From Actinomycetota bacterium (GTDB lineage: Bacteria; Actinomycetota; Acidimicrobiia; Acidimicrobiales; Ilumatobacteraceae): a DNA stretch of 18,001 bases. Both the position numbers and the translations under genes were made by a program. How positions within the stretch are numbered: position 1 is the first letter of the stretch; every line of letters starts with the position of its first letter. A model generated the notes under the pieces. The model worked only from the letters and a program-made list of their open reading frames with translations, searched no databases and was not told the DNA's origin. The stretch covers positions 1-18,001 of the forward strand of contig SYEA01000135.1 of assembly GCA_005800965.1 (NCBI GenBank). The letters run 5' to 3'. Below, in pieces: positions 1-7,382 of the stretch.

Positions 1-302
1 AAGGTTCGGCGCAGGCCTTGCTCGAAGAATTTGTTTATGACGCCGATGGCAATCCAAAAACGGGCAACTTGGCCGAGTACGCATTCATCTCGGCGGTCGA
101 GGCACCCCAGATCGAACTCGTCGCCATGGCCACCCCCACCCCACGCAACCCGTTGGGGGCCAAGGGCGTTGGCGAATCGGGCACGATCGGCTCGACACCA
201 GCAGTGCAATCAGCAGTGGTCGATGCGGTCACCCATTTGGGCGTGCGTCACATCGACATGCCGACAACGCCCGAGCGTGTGTGGCAGGCCATCAATCAGT
301 AA
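1..302 (+). CDS. Molybdenum hydroxylase large subunit (CoxL/XdhA-like), C-terminal fragment
   Basis: Only the last ~100 codons are inside the window (first complete codon at base 3, stop TAA at 300-302); the start lies upstream. The fragment matches the end of molybdopterin-binding aldehyde oxidase/CO dehydrogenase large subunits. It has the GNLAEY block, the GVGESGTIG motif, whose Glu is the conserved base at the Mo site in this family, and the DMPTTPERVW ending. It is clearly paralogous to the complete coxL at 3370-5757, which has GNLKTSNLAEY, GVGEAGTIG and DMPASPNNVW. The diagnostic active-site loop (AYRCSFR or AYRGAGR) is outside the window, so form and substrate cannot be assigned. The ABC ATPase gene begins 10 bp after the stop, so the two are probably co-transcribed. 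Confidence 0.9.
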   Translation, partial: GSAQALLEEFVYDADGNPKTGNLAEYAFISAVEAPQIELVAMATPTPRNPLGAKGVGESGTIGSTPAVQSAVVDAVTHLGVRHIDMPTTPERVWQAINQ

Positions 303-312
303 GACTGTCGCG

Positions 313-1284
313 GTGAACAACACGTCGAGTACTGCACCGATCGTTGCCGAAAACCTGTCTCGTCACTTCGGCGAGGTCAAGGCCGTTGATGGCATCAACC
401 TCACGGTGAACCAAGGTGAAATCTTTGGATTCCTCGGGCCCAACGGTGCCGGCAAGAGCACCGTGGTGCGGATTCTCACCACGTTGTTGCGACCCACTAG
501 TGGCACTGCGCGAGTTGCCGGTTTTGATGTGGTCAAACAAGCCGACCAGGTGCGACGCAATATCGGGGTGGCACTACAAGACGCCGCAATCGACCCGCTC
601 ATGTCGGGATACGAATTGCTCGAGTTGCAGGCCGTGCTTTACGGGATCGCTGCCAACAAAATGAAGCAGCGCGCCAACGAACTGCTCGAGCGAGTTGGCT
701 TGACTGCTGCCGCAGATCGCCGCGTGTCGACCTATTCAGGTGGCATGCGTCGTCGGCTCGATCTTGCGTTGTCGCTTATTCATCAACCTGCCGTGCTGTT
801 TTTGGATGAGCCAACTACCGGGCTTGACCCGATGAGTCGTCTGACGCTGTGGGAAGAAGTGCGTCGCCTCAATAGTGAAGGCACCACCGTGATGCTCACT
901 ACGCAGTACCTGGAAGAAGCCGACCAACTTGCTGATCGCATCGCCATCATCGACCACGGCCACATCGTGCGCGAAGGCAAGCCCAGCGATTTGAAGCGCA
1001 GTGTGGGCGACCCGACATTGCTCATTAATGTGTCACGACAACAAATGGATCAAGCCAAGTTGGTGCTCTCGGCATTTGGCGACATGCGCCCAACGGCCGA
1101 AGGCACTCTCGGTGTCGGGCTCAAAGGTGGCGCCGAACGTGTTGCCGAAGTGGTGCGCGCTCTCGACGAGGCAAACATCGTGGTCGAACATCTCGAACTC
1201 AACCAGCCCAGCCTCGACGACGTGTTCGCTGATGCGACGGGTTACCGCCTTGAAGGGGCCGACAATGCGCCACAAGCCGGCTGA
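313..1284 (+). CDS. DrrA-family ABC-2 exporter ATP-binding protein
   Basis: About 323 aa. Nucleotide-binding subunit of an ABC-2 type exporter, cytoplasmic and partner of the two permeases that follow. Visible motifs are Walker A GPNGAGKST (residues 42-50), signature YSGGMRRRLDLA (from 141), Walker B VLFLDEP (from 161) and the switch region TTQYLEEAD (from 196). Gln 198 stands where most ABC proteins have the switch His. This is typical of the daunorubicin-resistance DrrA branch and not a defect. The C-terminal ~80 residues, ending in PSLDDVFADATGYRL, match the extra domain of DrrA-like ATPases. The GTG at 313 is chosen because it begins just before the conserved IVAENLSRHFG strand and 10 bp after the preceding stop; no strong ribosome-binding site is visible. 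The cargo cannot be read from sequence. Confidence 0.93.
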   Translation: MNNTSSTAPIVAENLSRHFGEVKAVDGINLTVNQGEIFGFLGPNGAGKSTVVRILTTLLRPTSGTARVAGFDVVKQADQVRRNIGVALQDAAIDPLMSGYELLELQAVLYGIAANKMKQRANELLERVGLTAAADRRVSTYSGGMRRRLDLALSLIHQPAVLFLDEPTTGLDPMSRLTLWEEVRRLNSEGTTVMLTTQYLEEADQLADRIAIIDHGHIVREGKPSDLKRSVGDPTLLINVSRQQMDQAKLVLSAFGDMRPTAEGTLGVGLKGGAERVAEVVRALDEANIVVEHLELNQPSLDDVFADATGYRLEGADNAPQAG

Positions 1285-2053
1285 CACTGCGCGACAGTTC
1301 GCTGCGTTGTCGCGCCGCTCAACATTGGCGATATTTCGACAGCCAGCAATCATCGCGCCGTCGCTCATCTTCCCGCTGTTTTTTGCTGCGCTGGGGTCAT
1401 CGTCGTTCAGTCGCGCCATCAGCCTGCCCGGGTTCCCCCAAGTGGATTCGTATCTGCAGTTCACGCTGGCGGGCACCGTGACCCAAGGCGTGTTGTTTGG
1501 CTCGGTCACTGGCGCTGCAGCACTGGCTACCGATATCGAAGAGGGCTTCTTTGATCGCTTACTTGCTGCACCAACATCGCGAACCTCCATTTTGTTTGGC
1601 CGCTTGGCCGGCAGCTCGGTGTTCGGTGGTTTGCAGGCACTCATCTTTCTGCTGGCTCTCCTGCCGTTCGGTGTCACCGTGCAGGCCGGGGTACTGGGTT
1701 ATGTGTCAATCGTGCTGGCTGGGTTTCTCACCGCGTTCGGTGTCGGTGCGCTCATGTCGGTGGTCGCTTTGAAGACCGGTTCAGCAGAAGCAGTGCAAGG
1801 AACGTTTCCGATTCTTTTCATCTTGTTGTTTTTGTCAAGTGCATTCTTTCCGCGCGAAACCATGAGTGGTGCCTACCGACGTATTGCCGACTTCAATCCA
1901 ATTTCATACATGGTCGAAGGCCAGCGATCGCTTTCCATTGACGGCGCCTCGCTCACCGCAATGACGCAAACACTGGTTATCCCCACGGGTATTGCCGTGC
2001 TCACTACGATGCTGGCACTACGCCAACTCTCCGTACGCTTGGCAGCACGATGA
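1265..2053 (+). CDS. ABC-2 type permease, first subunit (DrrB-like)
   Basis: About 262 aa. The ATG at 1265 lies inside the end of the ATPase gene (20-bp overlap), which suggests translational coupling. Six hydrophobic segments are visible: around APSLIFPLFFAALG, the LAGTVTQGVLFGSVTG region, GGLQALIFLLALLPFG, a long segment VLGYVSIVLAGFLTAFGVGA, FPILFILLFLSSAFFP and a final VIPTGIAVLTTMLAL. Between the second and third lies the ABC-2 loop EEGFFDRLLAAPTSRTSILF, the coupling-helix region typical of DrrB-type permeases. It should form the membrane channel with the next gene product. The presence of two permease genes suggests a heterodimeric transmembrane part. Confidence 0.9.
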   Translation: MRHKPADTARQFAALSRRSTLAIFRQPAIIAPSLIFPLFFAALGSSSFSRAISLPGFPQVDSYLQFTLAGTVTQGVLFGSVTGAAALATDIEEGFFDRLLAAPTSRTSILFGRLAGSSVFGGLQALIFLLALLPFGVTVQAGVLGYVSIVLAGFLTAFGVGALMSVVALKTGSAEAVQGTFPILFILLFLSSAFFPRETMSGAYRRIADFNPISYMVEGQRSLSIDGASLTAMTQTLVIPTGIAVLTTMLALRQLSVRLAAR

Positions 2054-2829
2054 CCACCACCCGCAGCGTCGGCATTCTTGCCACTCGCAGTGTGCGCACC
2101 ATTCGCCGTTTGCCGTCGGCATTCTTTCCGGCGCTGGCGATGCCCATTTTCAACATGGTGGTGTTTGCCGGAACGTTCTTTGCCATCACCCAAATACCCA
2201 ACTTCCCCACCGATCGCTCAATCAATTGGTACATGCCGCTCGGCATCATGATGGGCGCAGCCTTCGGCGGCGTCGGCTTGGGCTTCACCACGATTCGCGA
2301 TATCGAAACTGGTTTTTACGACCGCCTGCGCATGTCGCCGACGTCTCGCTTGTCGCTCATCCTCGGGCCGTTGACTGGCACCCTCATTCGCGTGCTCCTC
2401 ATGACCACGCTGGTCATTGTGATTGGCATTGTCCTCGGTGCGCGGTTCACTGGCGGGCTGCTTGGCGTGTTGTGTTTGTACATCAGCGCACTCGGCATCG
2501 CCACGACGGGTGCCGGCTGGGGCCTCGGCTTGGCATTCAAGTTCAAAGACATGCGTGGTGCAGCAATCATGCAGTTGTCGATTTTTCTCGTGATGTTCTT
2601 GTCATCTGCCCAGGTACCGCTCGAAGTGATGAGCGGCTGGCTGCACACCGTGGCCCGTATCAACCCGGCCACCAACATCTTGCGGCTCGCCCGCGTGGGC
2701 CTGGTCAACGAGTCGAGTGCCGACTATTTGTCGTGGAATGCCATCTGGGGCGGGCTCGTGGCAGTGGTGGTCATGAGCGTGCTGTGCCTGGGTTTTGCCC
2801 TGCGCAACCTGCAAAAACTCAGCGATTAG
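2050..2829 (+). CDS. ABC-2 type permease, second subunit (DrrB-like)
   Basis: 259 aa. The ATG at 2050 overlaps the previous stop as ATGA. Like its neighbour it has about six hydrophobic stretches (for example FPALAMPIFNMVVFAGTFF, VLLMTTLVIVIGIVLGARF and a C-terminal AVVVMSVLCLGFAL) and the ABC-2 loop ETGFYDRLRMSPTSRLSLIL. The conserved VPLEVMSGWLHTVARINPATNIL block before the last helix is the usual ABC-2 membrane domain ending. It is homologous to the first permease (FFPRETMSGAYRRIADFNPISYM), so the pair arose by duplication. It is the last gene of the exporter block; 75 bp separate it from coxS. Confidence 0.9.
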   Translation: MTTTRSVGILATRSVRTIRRLPSAFFPALAMPIFNMVVFAGTFFAITQIPNFPTDRSINWYMPLGIMMGAAFGGVGLGFTTIRDIETGFYDRLRMSPTSRLSLILGPLTGTLIRVLLMTTLVIVIGIVLGARFTGGLLGVLCLYISALGIATTGAGWGLGLAFKFKDMRGAAIMQLSIFLVMFLSSAQVPLEVMSGWLHTVARINPATNILRLARVGLVNESSADYLSWNAIWGGLVAVVVMSVLCLGFALRNLQKLSD

Positions 2830-2863
2830 ACAAACGACCCCCAGCGGGGCAATACTGCGCCTA

Positions 2864-2895
2864 GGGGTTCTGGGGTGAACCCCGTCACACGACGG
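2864..2895 (+). promoter_or_regulatory. Two adjoining hairpins in the coxS leader, the second reaching the ribosome-binding site
   Basis: The 75-bp spacer 2830-2904 holds a perfect 7-bp inverted repeat, GGGGTTC (2864-2870) and GAACCCC (2877-2883), with a 6-nt loop. A second perfect 5-bp stem CCGTC (2882-2886)/GACGG (2891-2895) has an ACAC loop. The stems share two bases (2882-2883), so they compete, and the 3' arm of the second covers the first bases of the GGAGG Shine-Dalgarno of coxS (2894-2898). A shorter CCCCAGCGGGG stem lies at 2839-2849. There is no T-run, so this is not a classical terminator. A role as operator or translational switch is inference. Confidence 0.4.
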
Positions 2896-2904
2896 AGGGT
2901 CATG

Positions 2905-3360
2905 ATGAAGGTTTCCATCACCATCAACGGCGAAGCACAATCACACGAGGTGGAGCCGCGCACGCTGCTCGTGCACTACATCCGTGAGCAAGCAAAGTTG
3001 ACCGGCACCAACATCGGTTGCGACACCTCGAGTTGCGGTGCCTGCACGGTGCACCTCGACGGCGAAGCAGCCAAGAGCTGCACGATTCTGGCAGCCCAAG
3101 CCGACGGTGGTGCAGTGACCACCATCGAAGGTCTCGCCACAAACGGTGAAATGCACCCGATGCAAAAAGCATTCATGGAAAACCACGGTCTGCAGTGCGG
3201 TTACTGCACACCTGGCATGGTGATGGCCGCCATCGGTTTGCTAAACGAAAACCCGAAACCCACCGACGAAGAAGTTCGCCTCGGTCTAGAGGGCAACTTG
3301 TGTCGTTGCACCGGGTATCACAACATCGTCAAGTCCGTACTCGCAGCGGCCGACAAGTAG
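2905..3360 (+). CDS. coxS: Molybdenum hydroxylase small [2Fe-2S] subunit (CoxS)
   Basis: 151 aa, the usual length for the iron-sulfur subunit of CO dehydrogenase-type enzymes. It passes electrons between the molybdenum and flavin subunits. The N-terminal ferredoxin-like domain has the plant-type cluster ligands C39, C44, C47 and C59 (GCDTSSCGACTVHLDG then SC). The C-terminal helical domain has the second cluster ligands C98 and C101 (QCGYCTPGM) and C133 and C135 (LCRCTGY). The ATG at 2905 is preferred over 2902 or the GTG at 2875 because GGAGG at 2894-2898 sits 6 nt before it. It is the first gene of the S-L-M set; its stop runs into the ribosome-binding site of coxL. Confidence 0.95.
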   Translation: MKVSITINGEAQSHEVEPRTLLVHYIREQAKLTGTNIGCDTSSCGACTVHLDGEAAKSCTILAAQADGGAVTTIEGLATNGEMHPMQKAFMENHGLQCGYCTPGMVMAAIGLLNENPKPTDEEVRLGLEGNLCRCTGYHNIVKSVLAAADK

Positions 3361-3369
3361 GAGCCAACC

Positions 3370-5757
3370 ATGAGCATCACCCAAGAACGTGCGAACAGCA
3401 TCATCGGCCAGCGCATGCTGCGCCGAGAAGATCCGGCTCTGCTAACCGGCGAAGCCAAGTTCACCAACGACCTCGTGCTTCCCGGCGCGCTTCACCTTGC
3501 CGTGTTGCGATCACCATACGCACATGCCCGCATCAAGAGCATCAATGTGTCGGATGCACTTGCGATGCCAGGTGTTGTTGCGGTCTACACCGGCAAAGAT
3601 CTGCGCGACGCGTGGGCGGCGCCGATGCCGTGTGCCTGGCCAGTCACACCGGACATGAAGAACCCGGCACACTTTCCGCTGGCACTCGACAAAGTGTGTT
3701 ACGTGGGCGATGGTGTCGTGGCGGTCTTGGCAAATAGCGAAACCGAGTCACGCGATGCGCTTGACGCCATTGATGTCGTCTATGAACCACTGCAGGCGAT
3801 TACCGACCTAGAAGTTGCCCTCAGTGACAAAACGATCATCCACGAAGACCTCGGCACGAACAAGTCGTACACATGGAATCTGAAAGTTGAAGCAACCGAA
3901 GGCGCCGTTGACGAGGCGTTTAAAAATGCCGCATTCACCGTGCGAGAGCGATACGTCCAGCAGCGCCTGATTCCGATGGCGATGGAACCCCGCGCCGTGG
4001 CCGCCGTGCCCCAGCCATTTGGCGGAGACATCACGTTGTACTCAGCCACCCAAGTGCCCCACATCTTGAAGGTCATGACCGCCATCACGCTGGGCATTCC
4101 CGAGCACCAAGTACGTGTCGTTGCCCCCGCCGTCGGTGGTGGGTTCGGCTCGAAACTTGATGTGTACGCCGAGGAATTGCTGTGCGTCGCTCTTGCCCGC
4201 AAACACGGTGCACCCGTGCGCTGGGTGGAAGAGCGCTCGGAAAACACCCAGGCAACCATTCATGGTCGTGGACAGATTCAATTCGTCGAGCTGGCTGCCG
4301 ACAAAGACGGCAAGCTCACCGCCGTGCGTGTTCGCCTGATCGGCGACATGGGTGCCTACTTGCAACTGGTCACCCCTGGCGTGCCATTGCTTGGTGCATT
4401 CCTCTACGCAGGTGTGTACGACCTGCCACTGGCCTACGACTTTTCGTGCACGTCGGTGTTCACCACCATGACACCAACCGACGCCTATCGCGGTGCAGGT
4501 CGCCCCGAAGCCACGTACGCCATCGAAGTTGCGATGGATGCATTGGCGCGCAAGATGAAAGTTGACCCATACGAGTTGCGTAAGCGCAACTACATCAAAA
4601 AAGAGCAGTTCCCCTACACCGCATTCAGCGGCCTCACTTACGACTCGGGCGACCATCTTGCTGCAGCCGAAAAAGCAATGAGTCACGCCGACTATGCGGC
4701 CGTGCGCAAGAAGCAAGCAACACAAAACGTTGCTGGTGCACGCAAGCGTTTGGGCATCGGCATGACGTCATACTTTGAAATGTGCGGATTAGCCCCATCG
4801 CGCGTATTGGCATCGTTGAATTACGGCGCCGGCGGATGGGAGTCGGCAACCGTACGCGTGTTACCGACATCCAAGGTGCAGGTCGTAACCGGCACCTCAC
4901 CACACGGTCAAGGTCATGAAACATCGTGGGCGATGATCGCCTCCGAAAAACTTGGCATTCCACCCGAAGACATCGATGTGCTGCACAGCGACACTGCGAT
5001 TGCCCCGCTTGGTCTCGACACGTACGGTTCACGTTCGTTGGCCGTCGGTGGCGTGGCTATTGCCGGGGCCTGTGACAAGGTCATCGACAAGGCGCGACTC
5101 ATCGCAGCCCATCAACTTGAATGTGCCGCCGAAGACCTTGAGTTTGTGCAGGGCACGTTCAGTGTGAAAGGGTCGCCCGACAAAGCGGTGCCAATTGCGG
5201 CAATTGCGTTTGCGGCATTCACCGCCCACAACCTGCCCGATGGTGTTGAGCCCAATCTTGAGGCTCAATACACCCATGACCCGAAGAATTTTTCGTGGCC
5301 ATTTGGCACCCACATCTGCATCTTGGAAATCGACACCGAGACGGGCAAGATCGAGGTGTTGAAGTACATCGCCGTCGACGACTGCGGCAATCAGATCAAC
5401 CCATTGATCGTTGAAGGCCAGGTTCACGGTGGCGTGGTGCAAGGTATTGCCCAAGCGCTGTACGAAGAAGCCGTCTATGACAGCGATGGCAATCTGAAAA
5501 CGTCCAACCTTGCCGAATATCTGGTGCCAGCAGCATGTGATGTGCCGCCGATTACCACCGACTTCACCGTCACGCCTTCGCCCACCAACCAGCTGGGCGT
5601 CAAAGGTGTCGGCGAGGCAGGCACGATTGGCTCGGCATCCACCGTGATGAATGCGGTACTCGACGCCTTGTCTGGGCTGGGTGTCACCAAACTCGATATG
5701 CCCGCATCACCAAACAATGTCTGGAAAGCAATTCAGGCCGCACAAGGAGGCAACTAA
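3370..5757 (+). CDS. coxL: Form II CO dehydrogenase-like molybdenum hydroxylase large subunit
   Basis: 795 aa, full length for the Mo-molybdopterin cytosine dinucleotide subunit. Cofactor-binding VGGGFGSK is at 255-262 and the catalytic Glu is E749 in GVGEAGTIG. The active-site loop is AYRGAGR (372-378). Genuine (form I) CO dehydrogenase has AYRCSFR, whose Cys binds copper; here Gly 375 takes that place, which is the form II signature. CO oxidation by form II enzymes is disputed, so the substrate may be another small aldehyde or N-heterocycle. A good ribosome-binding site (AGGAG, 3359-3363) precedes the ATG by 6 nt. The gene lies between coxS and coxM, the S-L-M order typical of form II clusters (form I is M-S-L). 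Homologous to the fragment at 1-302. Confidence 0.93.
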   Translation: MSITQERANSIIGQRMLRREDPALLTGEAKFTNDLVLPGALHLAVLRSPYAHARIKSINVSDALAMPGVVAVYTGKDLRDAWAAPMPCAWPVTPDMKNPAHFPLALDKVCYVGDGVVAVLANSETESRDALDAIDVVYEPLQAITDLEVALSDKTIIHEDLGTNKSYTWNLKVEATEGAVDEAFKNAAFTVRERYVQQRLIPMAMEPRAVAAVPQPFGGDITLYSATQVPHILKVMTAITLGIPEHQVRVVAPAVGGGFGSKLDVYAEELLCVALARKHGAPVRWVEERSENTQATIHGRGQIQFVELAADKDGKLTAVRVRLIGDMGAYLQLVTPGVPLLGAFLYAGVYDLPLAYDFSCTSVFTTMTPTDAYRGAGRPEATYAIEVAMDALARKMKVDPYELRKRNYIKKEQFPYTAFSGLTYDSGDHLAAAEKAMSHADYAAVRKKQATQNVAGARKRLGIGMTSYFEMCGLAPSRVLASLNYGAGGWESATVRVLPTSKVQVVTGTSPHGQGHETSWAMIASEKLGIPPEDIDVLHSDTAIAPLGLDTYGSRSLAVGGVAIAGACDKVIDKARLIAAHQLECAAEDLEFVQGTFSVKGSPDKAVPIAAIAFAAFTAHNLPDGVEPNLEAQYTHDPKNFSWPFGTHICILEIDTETGKIEVLKYIAVDDCGNQINPLIVEGQVHGGVVQGIAQALYEEAVYDSDGNLKTSNLAEYLVPAACDVPPITTDFTVTPSPTNQLGVKGVGEAGTIGSASTVMNAVLDALSGLGVTKLDMPASPNNVWKAIQAAQGGN

Positions 5758-6582
5758 ATGATTCCGGCGACATTCGAATACAAACGGGCAAGTTCAGCCG
5801 ACGAGGCCATCAGCCTCATCAGTCAATATGGCGATGAAGCAAAGTTTCTGGCCGGCGGGCACAGTTTGATTCCACTCATGAAGTTGCGCCTGGCGCAGCC
5901 CACGATGTTGGTGGATATCGGTCGTGTTAAAGATTTGTCGTACATCAAAGATGCTGGCGATCACATCGCCATTGGTGCACTTACCCGTCACATGGATGTA
6001 GAGAAGTCACCAGTGTTGAGCAAGCACGTGCCGCTCTTGGCGCATGCCGCTGGTTATGTGGGTGACGCGCAAGTACGACATCGCGGCACCATCGGTGGCT
6101 CAATCGCCCACGCCGACCCCGCCAGCGATTTGACTGCCACCACCTTGGCGCTTGGTGCCACCTACGTGGCGCAAGGCCCCAACGGCAAACGCGAGATTGC
6201 CGCCAAAGACTTTTACAAGGGTTTCTTGGAAAGCGCACTTGCCGCCGACGAGATGCTGGTCGAAATCAAAGTACCCAAGATGAATGGTGCCGGCTGGAGC
6301 TTCCAGAAGTTCAATCGTCGCGCCGTTGACTGGGCCATCGTTGGTGTTGCTGCATGGCGCAACAATGGTGCCAGTGGTGTGGCATTGGTGAACATGGGTT
6401 CAACACCCGTGCTCGCCGGCGCTGTAAGCAGTGCGTTGGCCAAAGGTGCGTCGGTCGCAGATGCTGCTGCACACGCTGCTGACGACGCCGAACCACAAGC
6501 CGACCTCAACGCCAGCGTGGAATATCGCACTCATCTGGCCAAGGTGTTGGTGCGTCGCGCGCTCGAACAAGCGTCGAAGTAA
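5758..6582 (+). CDS. coxM: Molybdenum hydroxylase medium FAD subunit (CoxM)
   Basis: 274 aa, close to the usual ~280. FAD-binding subunit that hands electrons from the iron-sulfur subunit to the final acceptor. Two flavin-binding motifs of the family are visible: AGGHSLIPLMKLRL (from 32) and TIGGSIAHADPASD (from 111). The C-terminal part resembles the CO dehydrogenase flavoprotein C-terminal domain. The ATG follows the coxL stop directly (TAA ATG), with AGGAGG at 5745-5750, 7 nt upstream, inside the coxL end, so translation of L and M should be coupled. It is convergent with the SDR gene, whose stop lies 10 bp downstream; no clear terminator lies between them. Confidence 0.95.
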   Translation: MIPATFEYKRASSADEAISLISQYGDEAKFLAGGHSLIPLMKLRLAQPTMLVDIGRVKDLSYIKDAGDHIAIGALTRHMDVEKSPVLSKHVPLLAHAAGYVGDAQVRHRGTIGGSIAHADPASDLTATTLALGATYVAQGPNGKREIAAKDFYKGFLESALAADEMLVEIKVPKMNGAGWSFQKFNRRAVDWAIVGVAAWRNNGASGVALVNMGSTPVLAGAVSSALAKGASVADAAAHAADDAEPQADLNASVEYRTHLAKVLVRRALEQASK

Positions 6583-6592
6583 CTACTGCGGG

Positions 6593-7339
6593 TTACAGCA
6601 ACCCGGCGTAACTTCCGCCATCCACCGGCAGGTGGGCACCAGTAATGAATCGTGCCGGCTCGCTGCACAAAAACGCCACCACTTGCCCGAAGTCGAGCGG
6701 GTTGCCTACCACGCCGGCTGGAATGCCAAGTTGCTGCGCATCGGGTTGTGCGCCGTACAACTGGGTGATGCGATCGGTGGCATGAATGCCTGGTTGCACC
6801 GAATTGACCGTGACACCATCGCCCGCAATTTCGCGGGCGAGCGTTTTTAAAAAGCCGGTAACACCGGCGCGAGCAGTGTTGGAAAGCATCAGATTGGCAA
6901 TCGGTTGTCGTACCGAAATTGACGTGATTGCCACCACCCTGCCCCATTTGCGTGCGCGCATCGCCGGCACGGCGGCTTCGCACATCGCCACGACCGACAA
7001 CAAACTTTGCTGTAACGCCGGCAAATAATCGTCGACGGTAAGCGAAGCAAAGTTGCCCGGCTTGGGCCCACCACCGTTGGTGACCAAAATGTCAATGTGC
7101 CCCAGTTGTTTGCGGGCTAGCTCGACGAACATTGTTGCCCCATCGCTGGTTGACACATCACATTCGATGCCAACCGCGTTGGGGCCGAGTGCCGCAACGG
7201 CTGCATCCACCCGACTTTGCGTACGACCACAGATGGCCACCCGTACCCCGGCTTCGACGAGTGCCTTGGCTGACGCCAAGCCCAACCCCGCAGTGGCAGC
7301 GGCCACCGCTGCCGTGCGACCGTTGAGCGATAAATCCAT
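6593..7339 (-). CDS. Divergent SDR-family oxidoreductase without the canonical Tyr-x3-Lys
   Basis: About 248 aa. Rossmann-fold short-chain dehydrogenase: N-terminal AAATAGLG (13-20) replaces the usual TGxxxGIG, TNGGG (87-91) replaces NNAG, and PVDGG is near the end. Ser 140 of the catalytic triad is kept, but the position of the catalytic Tyr is Ser 153 and that of the Lys is Arg 157 (LSNTARAG). This matches a known beta-ketoacyl-reductase-like SDR subgroup that lacks the standard tetrad; its reaction is not established. The start at 7339 (MDLSLNGRTAAV) is chosen because it fits the family's N-terminus. It lies opposite to and inside the cox series, convergent with coxM and divergent from coxD, with 43 bp between starts. 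A link to the Mo enzyme is only positional. Confidence 0.85.
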   Translation of the reverse strand: MDLSLNGRTAAVAAATAGLGLASAKALVEAGVRVAICGRTQSRVDAAVAALGPNAVGIECDVSTSDGATMFVELARKQLGHIDILVTNGGGPKPGNFASLTVDDYLPALQQSLLSVVAMCEAAVPAMRARKWGRVVAITSISVRQPIANLMLSNTARAGVTGFLKTLAREIAGDGVTVNSVQPGIHATDRITQLYGAQPDAQQLGIPAGVVGNPLDFGQVVAFLCSEPARFITGAHLPVDGGSYAGLL

Positions 7340-7369
7340 TACGAATTCACGGTAGCGGTTGGCGCTTCG

Positions 7370-7375
7370 TAGGCT
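7370..7375 (+). promoter_or_regulatory. Probable -10 box of a leaderless promoter for coxD
   Basis: TAGGCT fits the actinobacterial TANNNT -10 element and ends 7 nt before the chosen GTG at 7383, the distance expected when transcription starts at or next to the start codon. No Shine-Dalgarno is seen before this GTG. On the other strand TACCGT (complement of 7349-7354) lies 9 nt before the SDR start, so this 43-bp gap may carry two back-to-back promoters. Inference from spacing only. Confidence 0.4.
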
Positions 7376-7382
7376 CAAGGGC

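Noticed and set aside
898..906. Gln in place of the switch His in the ABC ATPase, considered as a broken enzyme
   Set aside because: TTQYLEEAD is the normal form in the DrrA branch, and all other ATPase motifs are intact.
2830..2904. Molybdenum cofactor riboswitch before coxS
   Set aside because: The spacer is too short for the known Moco element and only two simple stems are seen; kept as an unnamed leader structure.
2875..2904. GTG at 2875 as the coxS start
   Set aside because: It would add ten non-conserved residues and ignore the well-placed GGAGG before ATG 2905; the codon also lies within the hairpin.
6579..6596. GTAAC/GTTAC inverted repeat between coxM and the SDR as a bidirectional terminator
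   Set aside because: The arms are only 5 bp, consist largely of the two stop codons, and no T-run follows.
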